Of a stretch of 64,000 nt of DNA, positions 25,957 through 35,211 are shown piece by piece. The notes under the pieces were generated by a model that was given only the letters and a program-made list of their open reading frames with translations, did not search any database and had not been told where the DNA came from. This DNA is from Mangrovibacter phragmitis (GTDB lineage: Bacteria > Pseudomonadota > Gammaproteobacteria > Enterobacterales > Enterobacteriaceae), in NCBI RefSeq assembly GCF_001655675.1, contig NZ_LYRP01000001.1, positions 930,001 to 994,000 on the forward strand. The letters run 5' to 3'. Within the stretch, counting starts at the first letter, position 1. Each line of letters opens with the position of its first letter. Position numbers and translations under genes: made by a program.

Positions 25957-27603
25957 TCAGGCCGGGCGGGCTTCCAGCGCAGGAAGTGCATTTTCGCTGT
26001 ACTCACGGAGCGTATCACTGGATTTGAGGGTAAAACTGTTAACGCTTTCCAGTAATGCAGCGGCATGGTGATGCAACTGGCTGGCCGCTTCGCTCGACTG
26101 CTGAGACAATGTGGCGTTCTGTTGCGTGGCTGAATCCATATGTGTCACCGCAAGACTTACCTGCTCAATACCCGCACTTTGCTGGTTACAGGCAACAGAG
26201 ATAGTTTCAACCAGTTGCGATACCTGGCGAATATTATTCAGCATCTGTTTCATTGCCACACCGGCTTCCCCGGCCAGGTCGTTCCCTTGCGCAATGCGGC
26301 TTGAAGTGCGGCTTATCAGGGTATTAATTTCTTTCGCAGCATTGGCCGAACGTTGTGCCAGCGCCCGCACTTCACTGGCAACAACCGCAAATCCACGCCC
26401 TTCAGTACCCGCCCTTGCCGCTTCAACTGCGGCGTTAAGCGCCAGAATGTTGGTCTGGAATGCAATACTCTCAATCACTGTCACAATGCTGTTTATCTCA
26501 GTGGAAAACCGGTTGATGTCGCCCATCGCTTCCACCAGGCGTTCAACAGAGTGGTTCCCTTCCTGTGCCATGACATCGGTATTCTGGCTGAGTTTATTGG
26601 CCTCAGCCGCGTTGTCAGCAGTATGTTTCACAGCGGAAGTCACTTCTTCCATGGAAGCCGATGTCTCAATTAACGCACTGGCCTGCGCTTCATTGCGGGT
26701 AGACAGCGCCTGGCTGCCATCAGCAATGCTGGCGGATGCGCCGGCAATATGCTCTGCACCATCAATCACCTCACGCACAATACGCGCCAGGCTGTTGTTC
26801 ATGGTTTGCAGTGCTGCCATCAGGCCGGCAATTTCATCCTTCCCGGAAACTTCAATCGTGGCTCTCAGGTCACCAGAAGCAACCTGGCGGGCAATCTGTA
26901 CCGCCTGAGCAACAGGGTGAGTAATACTGCGGATAATAAGCCAGGTCACCACACCGCCCGTCAGCACTGCCAGCACAATCACCAGTGCAATAATAGTCTG
27001 AATTTGTTGGTAATGGTGGGCATTTTCCGCATTAATTTCCTGGTGGAGAATTTGGGCATGTTGCAGCGTTTTCTCGACCACATCGTCAATCATTTTGGTC
27101 GGTGCGCGGTCAATACCGCGCACCTGTTTATCGACTCTGGCCGGGCTGTTTACATCAGCGATGTTGTAAGATTCCAGCGCGCTGAGGTACTGGCGGAGTA
27201 ATTGCGCGTGCGCTTCCCGTGCAGCTAAAACATCCTGATTACTCATACCAAGTTCAGGCAATTGCTGGCTGAGGGTATTCAGTAACGCCTGGGTTTTATC
27301 ATTCTGCTCCAGAAACGCTGCTTTATATTTGGCGAATAAACCATCGCCCTGAACACCGCGCAGTAAAGTATCTTTCCACTCCTGAACCTGAATTTTGAAT
27401 TGCACCTGTGCATTGCGTGCTGTGTCAATTGACTGTTCAATCAGCATTTCACGGGCAATAAATTGTTGGCTGCTTTTGGTCCAGTGGTAATTCACATAGC
27501 CACCAATAGCGCCAGCACACAGTGTCAGCGCCAATAGCAGAACAGATAACAGCCATAAACGTGGCCCAATACGAAACTGGTTTAATCTCAGAGCAGAAAG
27601 CAT
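25957..27603 (-). CDS. Methyl-accepting chemotaxis protein
   Basis: 548 residues from ATG 27603, which has AAGGAA 7 bases upstream. Topology: first membrane segment about 15-37, periplasmic four-helix-type ligand domain about 40-205, second membrane segment about 210-232, then a HAMP domain (SITHPVAQAVQIARQVASGDL). The signalling hairpin tip contains [39 protein letters not shown]. It ends EARPA and lacks the NWETF pentapeptide, so methylation would depend on other receptors. Its place beside the ABC importer and hutH suggests sensing of a related nutrient, which is inference. Confidence 0.93.
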   Translation of the reverse strand: MLSALRLNQFRIGPRLWLLSVLLLALTLCAGAIGGYVNYHWTKSSQQFIAREMLIEQSIDTARNAQVQFKIQVQEWKDTLLRGVQGDGLFAKYKAAFLEQNDKTQALLNTLSQQLPELGMSNQDVLAAREAHAQLLRQYLSALESYNIADVNSPARVDKQVRGIDRAPTKMIDDVVEKTLQHAQILHQEINAENAHHYQQIQTIIALVIVLAVLTGGVVTWLIIRSITHPVAQAVQIARQVASGDLRATIEVSGKDEIAGLMAALQTMNNSLARIVREVIDGAEHIAGASASIADGSQALSTRNEAQASALIETSASMEEVTSAVKHTADNAAEANKLSQNTDVMAQEGNHSVERLVEAMGDINRFSTEINSIVTVIESIAFQTNILALNAAVEAARAGTEGRGFAVVASEVRALAQRSANAAKEINTLISRTSSRIAQGNDLAGEAGVAMKQMLNNIRQVSQLVETISVACNQQSAGIEQVSLAVTHMDSATQQNATLSQQSSEAASQLHHHAAALLESVNSFTLKSSDTLREYSENALPALEARPA

Positions 27604-27778
27604 AACGGTGTTCCTTAACGACAATACCTGCCTGTGTTATCGTCTCTTCCGCTTATTTCTTCACCACTAAATCGGTTTAAGTGAAAAAGAGTGAACCCTT
27701 TCTCATTACGGCTTCAACTCAGTTTCGCCTGTATTATTTTTTTATGACGGAGCGCAACAACCAGCCACCCTGGTTTTA

Positions 27779-27955
27779 TTACCCACCAATACGTGGGCAT
27801 TGAGAAGGCAGAAACTCAAGGCCACAATGCGGGCATTTTAAAACATTATTCTTACGAAGTTTGGCTGCGCGCTGGTTGGCAATATGGGCGCATTTTGGGC
27901 ACTTTACGGGGACTGGTCGTTCACCAAAATGGCGCAGACCCTGGGTATATGACAT
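27779..27955 (-). CDS. Zinc-ribbon microprotein
   Basis: 58 residues. ATG 27955 has a strong GGAGG 9 bases upstream, better than any other in-frame start. The sequence has two Cys pairs (KCPKCAH and KCPHCGLEF) 20 residues apart with a basic stretch AAKLRKNNVL between them: a C4 zinc ribbon. Such small proteins can bind nucleic acid or serve as regulators, but I cannot assign a family. It is not obviously in an operon: 175 bases separate it from the chemoreceptor start. Confidence 0.65.
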   Translation of the reverse strand: MSYTQGLRHFGERPVPVKCPKCAHIANQRAAKLRKNNVLKCPHCGLEFLPSQCPRIGG

Positions 27956-28136
27956 ATGCGAACACCTCCGGGGTATTGAACGGCTAAGCAATAGCAACCC
28001 GTTTGTTCTGCTTGTTTTTCACTCAAAGAATAAACCCACAAAAAAGGAATGGCAATAACCGGCTACGGGCTCAATTTACCTTACAACGCGGGCTTGCCTG
28101 CGCGCAGATGAGTGCGCACAAGCATGGACTCCTTAA

Positions 28137-29129
28137 TCACGCCACATCCCGTAATGTGCTGAGATCCAGGGTGATGGCAACTTGCTGCCCGTCAGAGAGT
28201 AAGTCCGCCACACTGCGGTTCAGTACATCAACGCGTAATTCAACCCCTTGCGCCACTACCCGGTAGCGCACCACGTTGCCCAGTAAACTGCGGTCAAGAA
28301 TAGTGGCAGGAATGCCCTGGCCTGGAGCGCAAATAGTGATGGATTCCGGGCGTAACGCACACTGCCCGTGGTGTTCAATGCCGCTCAAACGCGCCATATC
28401 CTGAGCACTGAGTACGTTGTAGTTACCAATAAAATTCGCGGCGAATAAATCGGCAGGCTCGGTGTACAGCGTTTCGGCACTGCCATTCTGAATGATATTG
28501 CCCTGGTTCATCAGGATTATCCTGTCAGACAGTGTCAGCGCTTCTTCCTGGTCGTGGGTGACAAACAGAGTGGTCAGGCGCAACTCCTGCTGAATACGGC
28601 GAATTTGTTCACGTAAATGGCGGCGGATACGCGCGTCCAGCGCAGAAAGCGGTTCATCCAGCAATAGTAAACGTGGGCGGGTAACCAGTGAACGCGCCAG
28701 GGCAACACGCTGGCACTGACCACCAGACAACTGGTGAGGGAAACGGTGGCTGTAAGCTGACAACTCCACCAGTTCCAGCACTTCGTTCGTGCGTTGTTCA
28801 ATTTCACTGGCCGGGATTTTTTGCATTCTCAGGCCAAACGCCACATTCTTTTTCACTGTCATGTTCGGGAACAGCGCATAGCTCTGGAACACCATGCCAA
28901 TGGCGCGTTTTTGTGGCGGAAGCGGTACAATATTTTGCCCGGCAATTTCCACCGAACCACTGTCCGGGTCAGTCAGCCCGGCAATACAACGCAACAACGT
29001 AGATTTACCGCAACCACTTGGGCCAAGTAAGGTAACAAACTCGCCTTCATCCGCACTGAAATCTATATTTTCAAATACCCGGGTTGGGCCATAGTGTTTA
29101 TTGAGTTGTGAAATTTTTAAATAAGACAT
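28137..29129 (-). CDS. ABC transporter ATP-binding protein with TOBE domain
   Basis: 330 residues. Walker A is GPSGCGKST, the signature is LSGGQCQRVALARSL, Walker B is LLLLDEPLSALDA, and the switch is LFVTHDQEEA. The C-terminal ~100 residues (about 235-330) form an OB-like TOBE domain typical of PotA/FbpC/PhnT-type ATPases. It is the last gene of a four-gene transport series (binding protein, hydrolase, two permeases, ATPase) with a 7-base gap from the preceding permease gene and GAGG before the ATG. The set resembles the Salmonella phnSTUV 2-aminoethylphosphonate importer in layout, so an organophosphorus substrate is likely. Confidence 0.88.
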   Translation of the reverse strand: MSYLKISQLNKHYGPTRVFENIDFSADEGEFVTLLGPSGCGKSTLLRCIAGLTDPDSGSVEIAGQNIVPLPPQKRAIGMVFQSYALFPNMTVKKNVAFGLRMQKIPASEIEQRTNEVLELVELSAYSHRFPHQLSGGQCQRVALARSLVTRPRLLLLDEPLSALDARIRRHLREQIRRIQQELRLTTLFVTHDQEEALTLSDRIILMNQGNIIQNGSAETLYTEPADLFAANFIGNYNVLSAQDMARLSGIEHHGQCALRPESITICAPGQGIPATILDRSLLGNVVRYRVVAQGVELRVDVLNRSVADLLSDGQQVAITLDLSTLRDVA

Positions 29130-29136
29130 AACACCC

Positions 29137-29916
29137 TCACTTACGGTTCAGCGCACTGGCAAGCCAGGTAATCAACAGCACGACACAGAAATAGGAAATC
29201 ACCAGCGCACTGGTAAAGTGACCGCTGCCGTTACGCATGTTGTAGAGATAGACCTGCAGCGTTTCGTAGCGTGTGCCCACCAGAATGTTGGCAAACACAA
29301 ACTCACCTATCAGGAAAGAAAACGAGAGCAATACGGCAACCATGACCCCTTTACGCAGGTTCGGCAATACCACCAGAAACGCCGCCTGGAATGTGCTGGC
29401 ACCCAGCAGGTTTGCGGCGCTCACCAGTTCTTTAATATTCACCGCCTGCATATTGTTGCTGATTGCCCGCCAGATAAACGGCAGGGTTATCGTGAAATAA
29501 CAGGCGATAAGTATCCAGGGTGTGCCTGTAAGCACCAGCGGGCCGGATGCATAAAGCTGCAATAACCCCACGGAAGAGACAACCGGTGGAATAGCAAAAG
29601 GCAGCAAAATCAGTACATTCATGATGTTGCCCAGCAACGGGAAGTACCAGACAATCACAAACATCACGGGCAGCACCAGCACAAAAGAAAAGGCCAGCGC
29701 ACCAAAACAGATAACCAGTGAACGCCCCAGCGCGGCCAAAAAACGCGGGTCATGCCACAGCTGTGAAAACCACTCAATCGTCAGGCCATCGGGCAGAATA
29801 GTGGCACCCCATTCAGTTGCCAGCGCGTACAGCAGTGTTGCCAGTAAAGGAACAACAAGAATCAGTAATAACAAACCAATCACCACACGGTGATAAACAT
29901 ATTCACTTTTCGTCAT
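29137..29916 (-). CDS. ABC transporter permease (second subunit)
   Basis: 259 residues with six predicted membrane segments. The EAA loop is ELVSAANLLGASTFQAAFLVVLPNLRKG. It belongs to the PotC/PhnV-like class of binding-protein-dependent permeases. Its gene follows the first permease gene by 17 bases and precedes the ATPase gene by 7 bases, so it is part of one operon. Confidence 0.87.
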   Translation of the reverse strand: MTKSEYVYHRVVIGLLLLILVVPLLATLLYALATEWGATILPDGLTIEWFSQLWHDPRFLAALGRSLVICFGALAFSFVLVLPVMFVIVWYFPLLGNIMNVLILLPFAIPPVVSSVGLLQLYASGPLVLTGTPWILIACYFTITLPFIWRAISNNMQAVNIKELVSAANLLGASTFQAAFLVVLPNLRKGVMVAVLLSFSFLIGEFVFANILVGTRYETLQVYLYNMRNGSGHFTSALVISYFCVVLLITWLASALNRK

Positions 29917-29933
29917 GGGTACCGCTCCTTGAT

Positions 29934-30776
29934 TCAGCGCGCATTAAGGTAACTGCGGCGCTGGATCCACTGCTGGATAACTGTAATCGCCGACATCAGC
30001 ACAACCAGTAACATTGCGAGGGCACTCCCCATATTAGGATCAAGAGAGATATCCCCGGACACCAGCGCGGCAATACGTACCGGCACTACGTTGAAGTTGC
30101 CAGAAGTCAGTGCATAAATGGTGGCATAAGCCCCCAGCGCATTTGCCAGCAGGATGACAAACGTGCCAATCAGCGCGGGAGACAATACAGGTAGCCCAAT
30201 GTGCAACCAGTAACGTATCCGGCTGGCCCCCAATAAGGCGCTGGCTTCTTCCCAGTCTTTTTTCAGCCCGTCGAACGCCGGAAACAGCAGTAATAACCCA
30301 AGTGGAATTTGGAACCAGGTGTACACCAGAATCATGCCGTCAATGGAATAGAGCCGGAAATCGCCCAGCAGCCCATATTTACGCAGCAGCAGTGTGATAC
30401 AACCGTTCAGGCCCAGTAAAATAATGAAGGCGAACGCCAGAGGCACACCGGCAAAATTACTGGTCATATTGGTGAATGACATAATAATGCGCTGCAACTT
30501 GCCATTGCCGATTTGGTGCAGGGAGTAACCACCAATCAGCGCAATAATCAAACCATACAAACTGGATAAAATGGAGATTTTCAGGGAGCTGGTAATAGCC
30601 TGCTGGTAAAACGGCGAGGTCAGAATGTCCTGGTAGTTGCCCAGCCCCCACGCCTCCATGCTGTCACTCCAGAAACTGTTCACCACAATCCAGATAAGGG
30701 GGGCAATCTGGAATGCGAGGTAAAACAGCGTAAAAGGTAACAAACATAGCAGCGCAAGCCATTTTCCTTTCATCAT
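29934..30776 (-). CDS. ABC transporter permease (first subunit)
   Basis: About 280 residues from ATG 30776, which overlaps the hydrolase stop by one base (TGATG). An open frame reaches back to 30815 but has no site. Six membrane segments are seen, with an EAA loop EEASALLGASRIRYWLHIGLPVLSPALIG. It is PotB/PhnU-like and pairs with the second permease. Confidence 0.87.
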   Translation of the reverse strand: MMKGKWLALLCLLPFTLFYLAFQIAPLIWIVVNSFWSDSMEAWGLGNYQDILTSPFYQQAITSSLKISILSSLYGLIIALIGGYSLHQIGNGKLQRIIMSFTNMTSNFAGVPLAFAFIILLGLNGCITLLLRKYGLLGDFRLYSIDGMILVYTWFQIPLGLLLLFPAFDGLKKDWEEASALLGASRIRYWLHIGLPVLSPALIGTFVILLANALGAYATIYALTSGNFNVVPVRIAALVSGDISLDPNMGSALAMLLVVLMSAITVIQQWIQRRSYLNAR

Positions 30777-31594
30777 CAGTGCCACTCCTGCTTCGGTGCC
30801 AACAGCGCCCGGCAAACTGGTTTATCGTGCGCCACGCCTAATAGCTCACAAACAGTGCCGCACAAAGTGGTTTGGGGAATGGTTAAATCAGGAAGTTTCG
30901 AAAAACCGTCACCAAATACAAACAAAGGCACACAGGTTTCTTCTTCCAGAACTCCGCCATGGCTGCGGTCATCGTTCATACCGTGGTCGGCGGTTACCAG
31001 CACCTGGTAGCCTTCGGCAAGCCAGACGGGCATCCAGTGGGATAAATAACCGTCTGCGAAACGAGCTTTGTTACGGTATTGCGGCGATGAAAGGCCAAAT
31101 TTGTGCCCGGCATCGTCAATGTTCATAGGGTGAATGAGCAGGAAATCCGGGTCATGGCACAAGCGCAGGCTTTCCGCATCTTCAAACAGGTGTGAATCCG
31201 GGTAAGTGTCATCAGAATAAAAATGACCATACTGCACAGGAAGTGTTGGGTCCTGAACATGGCGGTCACGCGCGGGGTTAAAAGGTGTACGGTTGTACAA
31301 CTCACTGACCCAATGATAAGCCGCAGCCGCTGTAGTTAACCCCGCAGCACGCGCATAGTGAAAGATACTCTGTTCGCGGCTCATTCGGCTCACCCCATTA
31401 TGAATAATGCCGCTTCTCACCGGCGGAATACCGGTGAGAATGCACTCATAAAGTGGGCGGGATAACGACGGCAACTCACAGGTCAGCGAATAAATCTGCC
31501 CTTTTCCCTCGGCGCATTCTGCTTGCAGGTAGCCCATTGCATGTGATGCCACCTGGTTGCTCAGGCCATCGAGGATAACCAGAATCGTTTTCAT
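30776..31594 (-). CDS. Alkaline-phosphatase-superfamily phosphodiesterase/pyrophosphatase
   Basis: 272 residues. MKTILVILDGLSNQVA opens the fold with the first metal-binding Asp. PSLSRPLYECILTGIPP holds the probable catalytic nucleophile region (Ser/Thr). DDTYPDSHLF, HPMNIDDAGHKFG and TADHGMNDDRSHGG supply the remaining Asp/His ligands of the nucleotide pyrophosphatase/phosphodiesterase and phosphonoacetate hydrolase branch. There is no signal peptide, so it acts in the cytoplasm on an imported compound. Being encoded between the binding protein and the permeases, it probably cleaves the transported phosphodiester or phosphonate. GAGGG precedes the ATG. Confidence 0.78.
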   Translation of the reverse strand: MKTILVILDGLSNQVASHAMGYLQAECAEGKGQIYSLTCELPSLSRPLYECILTGIPPVRSGIIHNGVSRMSREQSIFHYARAAGLTTAAAAYHWVSELYNRTPFNPARDRHVQDPTLPVQYGHFYSDDTYPDSHLFEDAESLRLCHDPDFLLIHPMNIDDAGHKFGLSSPQYRNKARFADGYLSHWMPVWLAEGYQVLVTADHGMNDDRSHGGVLEEETCVPLFVFGDGFSKLPDLTIPQTTLCGTVCELLGVAHDKPVCRALLAPKQEWH

Positions 31595-31607
31595 ACCGCC
31601 CTCAAAC

Positions 31608-32669
31608 TTATTGCTGCATATTGATCATGACATTTTCCTGCCACAGACGCGGCAGCATTTTGGCGCTCTTTTCCCAGGCCTGCTGGTCGGCAATCGGGCG
31701 CGCATTTTTATATTCACTGTCTGGCAGCATTTGTGCTTTCACGTCTGCCGGGTAGGTAAGATGCTCAGCACGGATAGGACGGGCAAAACCGCGGGCAAGG
31801 TTTATCTGCCCGGCATCAGAGAAGATATATTCGCGGGTCAGTTTGGCTGCATTCGGGTGCTTGCCGTATTTATTGATAATTGTGGTGTAACCGGAAGTAA
31901 TGGAGCCATCTGAAGGGATAACCACTTCAAAACGTTTCGGGTCGATTTGTTTGCGATAGTTCAGGCCATTGAAGTCCCACACTACGCCAACCTGAACTTC
32001 ACCTTTTTCAATGTTGGCAATGGTCGGGTCAGTGACGCCCAGGCGCCCTTGTTTTGCCAGCTCAGCAAAAAATGCCAGAGCGGGTTTGAGATTCTTTTCA
32101 TCGCCACCCAGTGCGTAGTTAGCCGCCAGCACGCCAGACGCGGCCTGAGAAGCAACCCCAACATCACCGATATCCACAACATACTTACCTTTTTTCAGGT
32201 CTGCCCAGCTGTGAGGCGCATCTTTTACTTGTTGTTTATCAATAATAAACGCAATGGTGCCAGTGTATGCCACTGCCCAGTAACCATCTTTATCTTTCGC
32301 CCAGGCGGGTATCTGATCCCAGGTGCTGGGTTTATACGGCAATGCCAGCCCCTGTTTTACCGCGATTGGGCCAAAAGAGATCCCCACGTCACCGATATCG
32401 GCAGTTGCATTTTCTTTTTCCGCTGCAAACTTGGCTAATTCCTGGGCTGAAGACATGTCCGTATCCATATGTTTCAGGCCATATTTAGACAGCATATCTG
32501 CCCAGGTCTCTTTCCAGTTTGCCCAACTGTCTGGCATACCCACGCTATTCACTTCGCCTTCACTCTTTGCGGCTTTTTCCAGCGCAGTCAAATCTGCCGC
32601 ATGGACATTGGCGACCTGCAACGCCACGAGCAATGTACTGGCTAACAAAGATACATACATGCGTTTCAT
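31608..32669 (-). CDS. ABC transporter periplasmic substrate-binding protein (AfuA/PotD/PhnS-like)
   Basis: 353 residues with a clear signal peptide (MKRMYVSLLASTLLVALQV ... HAAD). The mature protein has the class of fold used for iron, polyamine and 2-aminoethylphosphonate binding: EVNSVGMPDSWANWKETW, ADIGDVGISFGPIAV, YTGTIAFIIDKQQV and VGVVWDFNGLNYR. No Tyr-rich ferric motif is evident, so an anionic organic ligand is more likely than Fe(III). It is the first gene of the operon; a 12-bp palindrome lies 32 bases before its start. Confidence 0.85.
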   Translation of the reverse strand: MKRMYVSLLASTLLVALQVANVHAADLTALEKAAKSEGEVNSVGMPDSWANWKETWADMLSKYGLKHMDTDMSSAQELAKFAAEKENATADIGDVGISFGPIAVKQGLALPYKPSTWDQIPAWAKDKDGYWAVAYTGTIAFIIDKQQVKDAPHSWADLKKGKYVVDIGDVGVASQAASGVLAANYALGGDEKNLKPALAFFAELAKQGRLGVTDPTIANIEKGEVQVGVVWDFNGLNYRKQIDPKRFEVVIPSDGSITSGYTTIINKYGKHPNAAKLTREYIFSDAGQINLARGFARPIRAEHLTYPADVKAQMLPDSEYKNARPIADQQAWEKSAKMLPRLWQENVMINMQQ

Positions 32670-32700
32670 AAATGCTATGCTCCAGTGATGTGGTTGTTAT

Positions 32701-32712
32701 TGGACTAGTCCA
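32701..32712. promoter_or_regulatory. Candidate GntR-type operator
   Basis: TGGACTAGTCCA is a perfect 12-bp palindrome in the divergent gap between the binding-protein gene and the GntR gene. It resembles the short TA-centred palindromes bound by UTRA-domain GntR regulators, though the GT/AC positions differ from the usual motif. Confidence 0.45.
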
Positions 32713-32904
32713 GCAAAATCGTTGTTGCAAAACACAGGCCAAAACAGAACAACGAATTAAGAGACTGGAGCTTATCGCTGATTTATAAACTTTTTATTAC
32801 AGTAACGTGACATTCTGGCAGCAAGTTGTTTCCAGGCTGGCGTCAACTCGTGGATCAGGGTATGCACTATTTTGGCTATTTGGCACATTTTTAAGGCTGG
32901 GAAA

Positions 32905-33660
32905 ATGGCGAAGAAAACCGTCGAGGTGATTTGTGAAATACTGTCAGAACGCATTCAGCATGGTGAGTTTGACGAAGACCGGCGTTTACCGTCCGAGCGC
33001 ACGTTAAGCCAACAATTTATGACTACCCGTATCACGCTGCGTGAGGCACTGCGCCAGTTAGAAGCACAGGGTGTGATTTACCGCGAAGTGCGTCGTGGCT
33101 GGTTTATTGCCCCGCCCCGCTTAGTTTACAACCCACTGCACCACTCCCACTTTCGTGAAATGGCTCAGGCTCAGGGGCGCCACACCAGTACCGAACTGAT
33201 TAGCGCGGGCCTGCAACCAGCCAGCAGTGATGTCGCTCACCAGTTAGGCATTACCCCCGGCAGTGAGATAATTTGTATCCGCCGCCTGCGCCATGTTGAC
33301 GGGCGTGCCGTGTTGTATGTCGAAAACTCCCTTAACCCGGGTTATTTCCCAGGGTTATTAGAGAAGGATTTGACCGGCTCATTAACTGATTTATACCAGC
33401 GAGATTACGGCCTGCACTACGGTGGTGTGCGTTTTACCGTGTTCCCCGGACCACTCCCCGCCTTTGCGGCCGGGCGCCTGCATGTTTCACCCGGCAGCCC
33501 GGGCTTATTTATTGACCGAACTAACCGCGACCAGTATGGGCGTATTATTGACTGCGACCATGAATACTGGCGCTATGATGCCTTGTGTATTGATGTCGCG
33601 GTTGGGTCAGGTTCCGATACAAACTGGCCACCCTTTCATACCCGCACAACACAAGGTTAA
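32905..33660 (+). CDS. GntR-family regulator with UTRA domain
   Basis: 251 residues from ATG 32905; an ATG at 32872 in frame is possible. Winged helix at about 1-70: SERIQHGEFDEDRRLPSERTLSQQF, TTRITLREALRQLEAQGVIYREVRRGWFI. The UTRA ligand domain follows from about 95 (TELISAGLQPASSDVAHQLGITPGSEIICIRRLRHVDG ... YVENSLNP). It is divergent from the ABC/hydrolase operon and is its likely local regulator, comparable to PhnR/PhnF. The effector is presumably the imported compound or its product. Confidence 0.85.
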   Translation: MAKKTVEVICEILSERIQHGEFDEDRRLPSERTLSQQFMTTRITLREALRQLEAQGVIYREVRRGWFIAPPRLVYNPLHHSHFREMAQAQGRHTSTELISAGLQPASSDVAHQLGITPGSEIICIRRLRHVDGRAVLYVENSLNPGYFPGLLEKDLTGSLTDLYQRDYGLHYGGVRFTVFPGPLPAFAAGRLHVSPGSPGLFIDRTNRDQYGRIIDCDHEYWRYDALCIDVAVGSGSDTNWPPFHTRTTQG

Positions 33661-33683
33661 CAGTTGCAGAACTGAAGTGTGGG

Positions 33684-33728
33684 TCAGGCGTGCAGTCCTC
33701 AGGGAGACCTGATGACTCACACGCCTGA
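33684..33728. terminator. Stem-loop between convergent genes
   Basis: TCAGGCGTG at 33684-33692 pairs perfectly with 33720-33728 and encloses an additional inner pairing. It sits between the GntR stop and the stop of the minus-strand gene at 33743, consistent with a bidirectional terminator. Confidence 0.5.
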
Positions 33729-33742
33729 AGAGCAACAAAGCG

Positions 33743-34003
33743 CTACAATTTCCCTTCTTTTATGCGCCGGGCCAGCAGTACACGCCGTAATTGCAATTCA
33801 CGCAATTCGAAAGTGACATCCAGGCTGACCGGGGGATAATCGGCTTCTTCCTGGGGGTTACTGGATGCGGCTTCTTCCTCGCCACTGGCGTACACGTTTT
33901 TTTCAATCAACCTGAACGCTTCTTTTTTACTGAGCCCCTGCTTTTGCAGGAGCTTCGACAGCATCTTATCAACAGCCGTATATTTTACTTTTCTTCGAAA
34001 CAT
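33743..34003 (-). CDS. Hypothetical 86-residue protein
   Basis: 86 residues with an ATG start. The N-terminal half is basic (MFRRKVKYTAVDKMLSKLL, KKEAFRLIEKN), the middle is acidic (GEEEAASSNPQEEADYPP), and the C-terminal half is helical with RELQLRRVLLARRIKEG. No membrane segment or signal. I do not recognise a family. The composition resembles small cytoplasmic or nucleoid-associated hypothetical proteins of enterobacteria, but no function can be given. Confidence 0.55.
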   Translation of the reverse strand: MFRRKVKYTAVDKMLSKLLQKQGLSKKEAFRLIEKNVYASGEEEAASSNPQEEADYPPVSLDVTFELRELQLRRVLLARRIKEGKL

Positions 34004-34240
34004 ACTTTTTCTCTGACACAGGCCTGGTTGCAGATCCTGCCAATCGGTTTAACGCAAATTTTATCGTCTGCGCGCCCGCAAGTTAAGCAGTGATAGCGCT
34101 TTGTGACAATCTCTGACAATTAATTAATGGTTGCCATGCACCGAATGCTCATTAAAGCAGCGCAATGGTGTTTTTTTGTGCGGGATTCATTCAGAAGCAG
34201 CAAGAAAAGCCATAAAGGCGGGAATAACGAAGAACAGGAA

Positions 34241-34271
34241 ACACACCGGGTACGGTTGTTACCCGGTGTGT
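34241..34271 (-). terminator. Terminator of the omptin gene
   Basis: A 12-bp perfect stem (34241-34252 with 34260-34271) with a 7-base loop begins 8 bases after the omptin stop on the minus strand. It is followed by a T/C-rich tail. Confidence 0.7.
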
Positions 34272-34278
34272 CACAGTG

Positions 34279-35211
34279 TCAGAAGCGGTATTGCAGGCCC
34301 ACTGTCGCCGTGTAGTTCTTATTTTTCAACCCGGCAGCATCACCACCAAAATAGTCATGGGTACCGTTATCCCGGTCAATCATTTCTGTACCACCTTTAC
34401 CTTCTTCATATTTGTTCCAGGCTACTTCAGCAAATACTTTGGCATTCTGTGTTACGTAATACCCGACATCCATTGCCACACCGTAATAATTGCTGTGCCC
34501 GCCGTTATCACGGAAAGTCAGGTCACGCATGTAATGTTCGTCGTTATCTTTTGACTTAACCCAGCCACTGAATTTAAACGCGCCATTGACTTCAAAATTC
34601 TGGTAGCGGTATTGTCCAACAAGGCCAATATATGGCATGGAGAAACGCTGCTGATAACCAATCCCTCTTTCGCCAGGTGTGAAACTCCCAACATTGGTAC
34701 CGTTGTCGTAATTATAATCCCCGCCAAATGCCGTCCAGCTAAACCGGGTTTGCTGGTAACCCGCTATCGCCCCTACTTTGTAGGTTTCGCCACGCAGTAT
34801 CCAGCCTTTAAGGTTCAGGTCAAATTCATTGGCATAATTCAGGTTAGTATTTTCATGGCTCGAATGGTCAGTCCAGCCAGACTGGTTATTATTGAGCCAG
34901 TCATAATCGTCCATATGACCAGAGCCGGAGGCCAGTGTACTCCAGCCACGGGCGTTCAGGGTAAGCCAGCTATAAGCATCCCAGGAGATATCCCCTTTGA
35001 TAATTGCCGCATTTTTTATCTTCCAGTCTAACTGACTGACTTTGCGGCCCCCCTCATAAACCAGTTCATGCGATTCCCCTCCCAGGTACCCCATAGATGC
35101 TGCCACAGAGACACTTTCTGGTGAGAAGTTTGGCATTGCCGGGTTCATATCAGCCACAGCGACACCAGAGAAAGACACAGCCATTAATGCAACTATTGTT
35201 TGTTTTTTCAT
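34279..35211 (-). CDS. Omptin-family outer membrane protease
   Basis: 310 residues from ATG 35211, which has GGA 6 bases upstream and gives a clean signal peptide ([20 protein letters not shown]). It belongs to the OmpT/PgtE/Pla beta-barrel proteases, which cleave between basic residues at the cell surface and need lipopolysaccharide. Catalytic positions are conserved: the paired Asp in GHMDDYDW and the Asp-His pair in DNDEHY, aligning with OmpT Asp83/Asp85 and Asp210/His212. It ends VGLQYRF with the C-terminal Phe required for barrel insertion. It could degrade cationic peptides. It stands alone with its own terminator. Confidence 0.9.
   Translation of the reverse strand: MKKQTIVALMAVSFSGVAVADMNPAMPNFSPESVSVAASMGYLGGESHELVYEGGRKVSQLDWKIKNAAIIKGDISWDAYSWLTLNARGWSTLASGSGHMDDYDWLNNNQSGWTDHSSHENTNLNYANEFDLNLKGWILRGETYKVGAIAGYQQTRFSWTAFGGDYNYDNGTNVGSFTPGERGIGYQQRFSMPYIGLVGQYRYQNFEVNGAFKFSGWVKSKDNDEHYMRDLTFRDNGGHSNYYGVAMDVGYYVTQNAKVFAEVAWNKYEEGKGGTEMIDRDNGTHDYFGGDAAGLKNKNYTATVGLQYRF

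Noticed and set aside
26111-26908. 265-codon plus-strand frame
   Set aside because: Exact antisense of the chemoreceptor gene; Ala/Ser-rich shadow of helical repeats.
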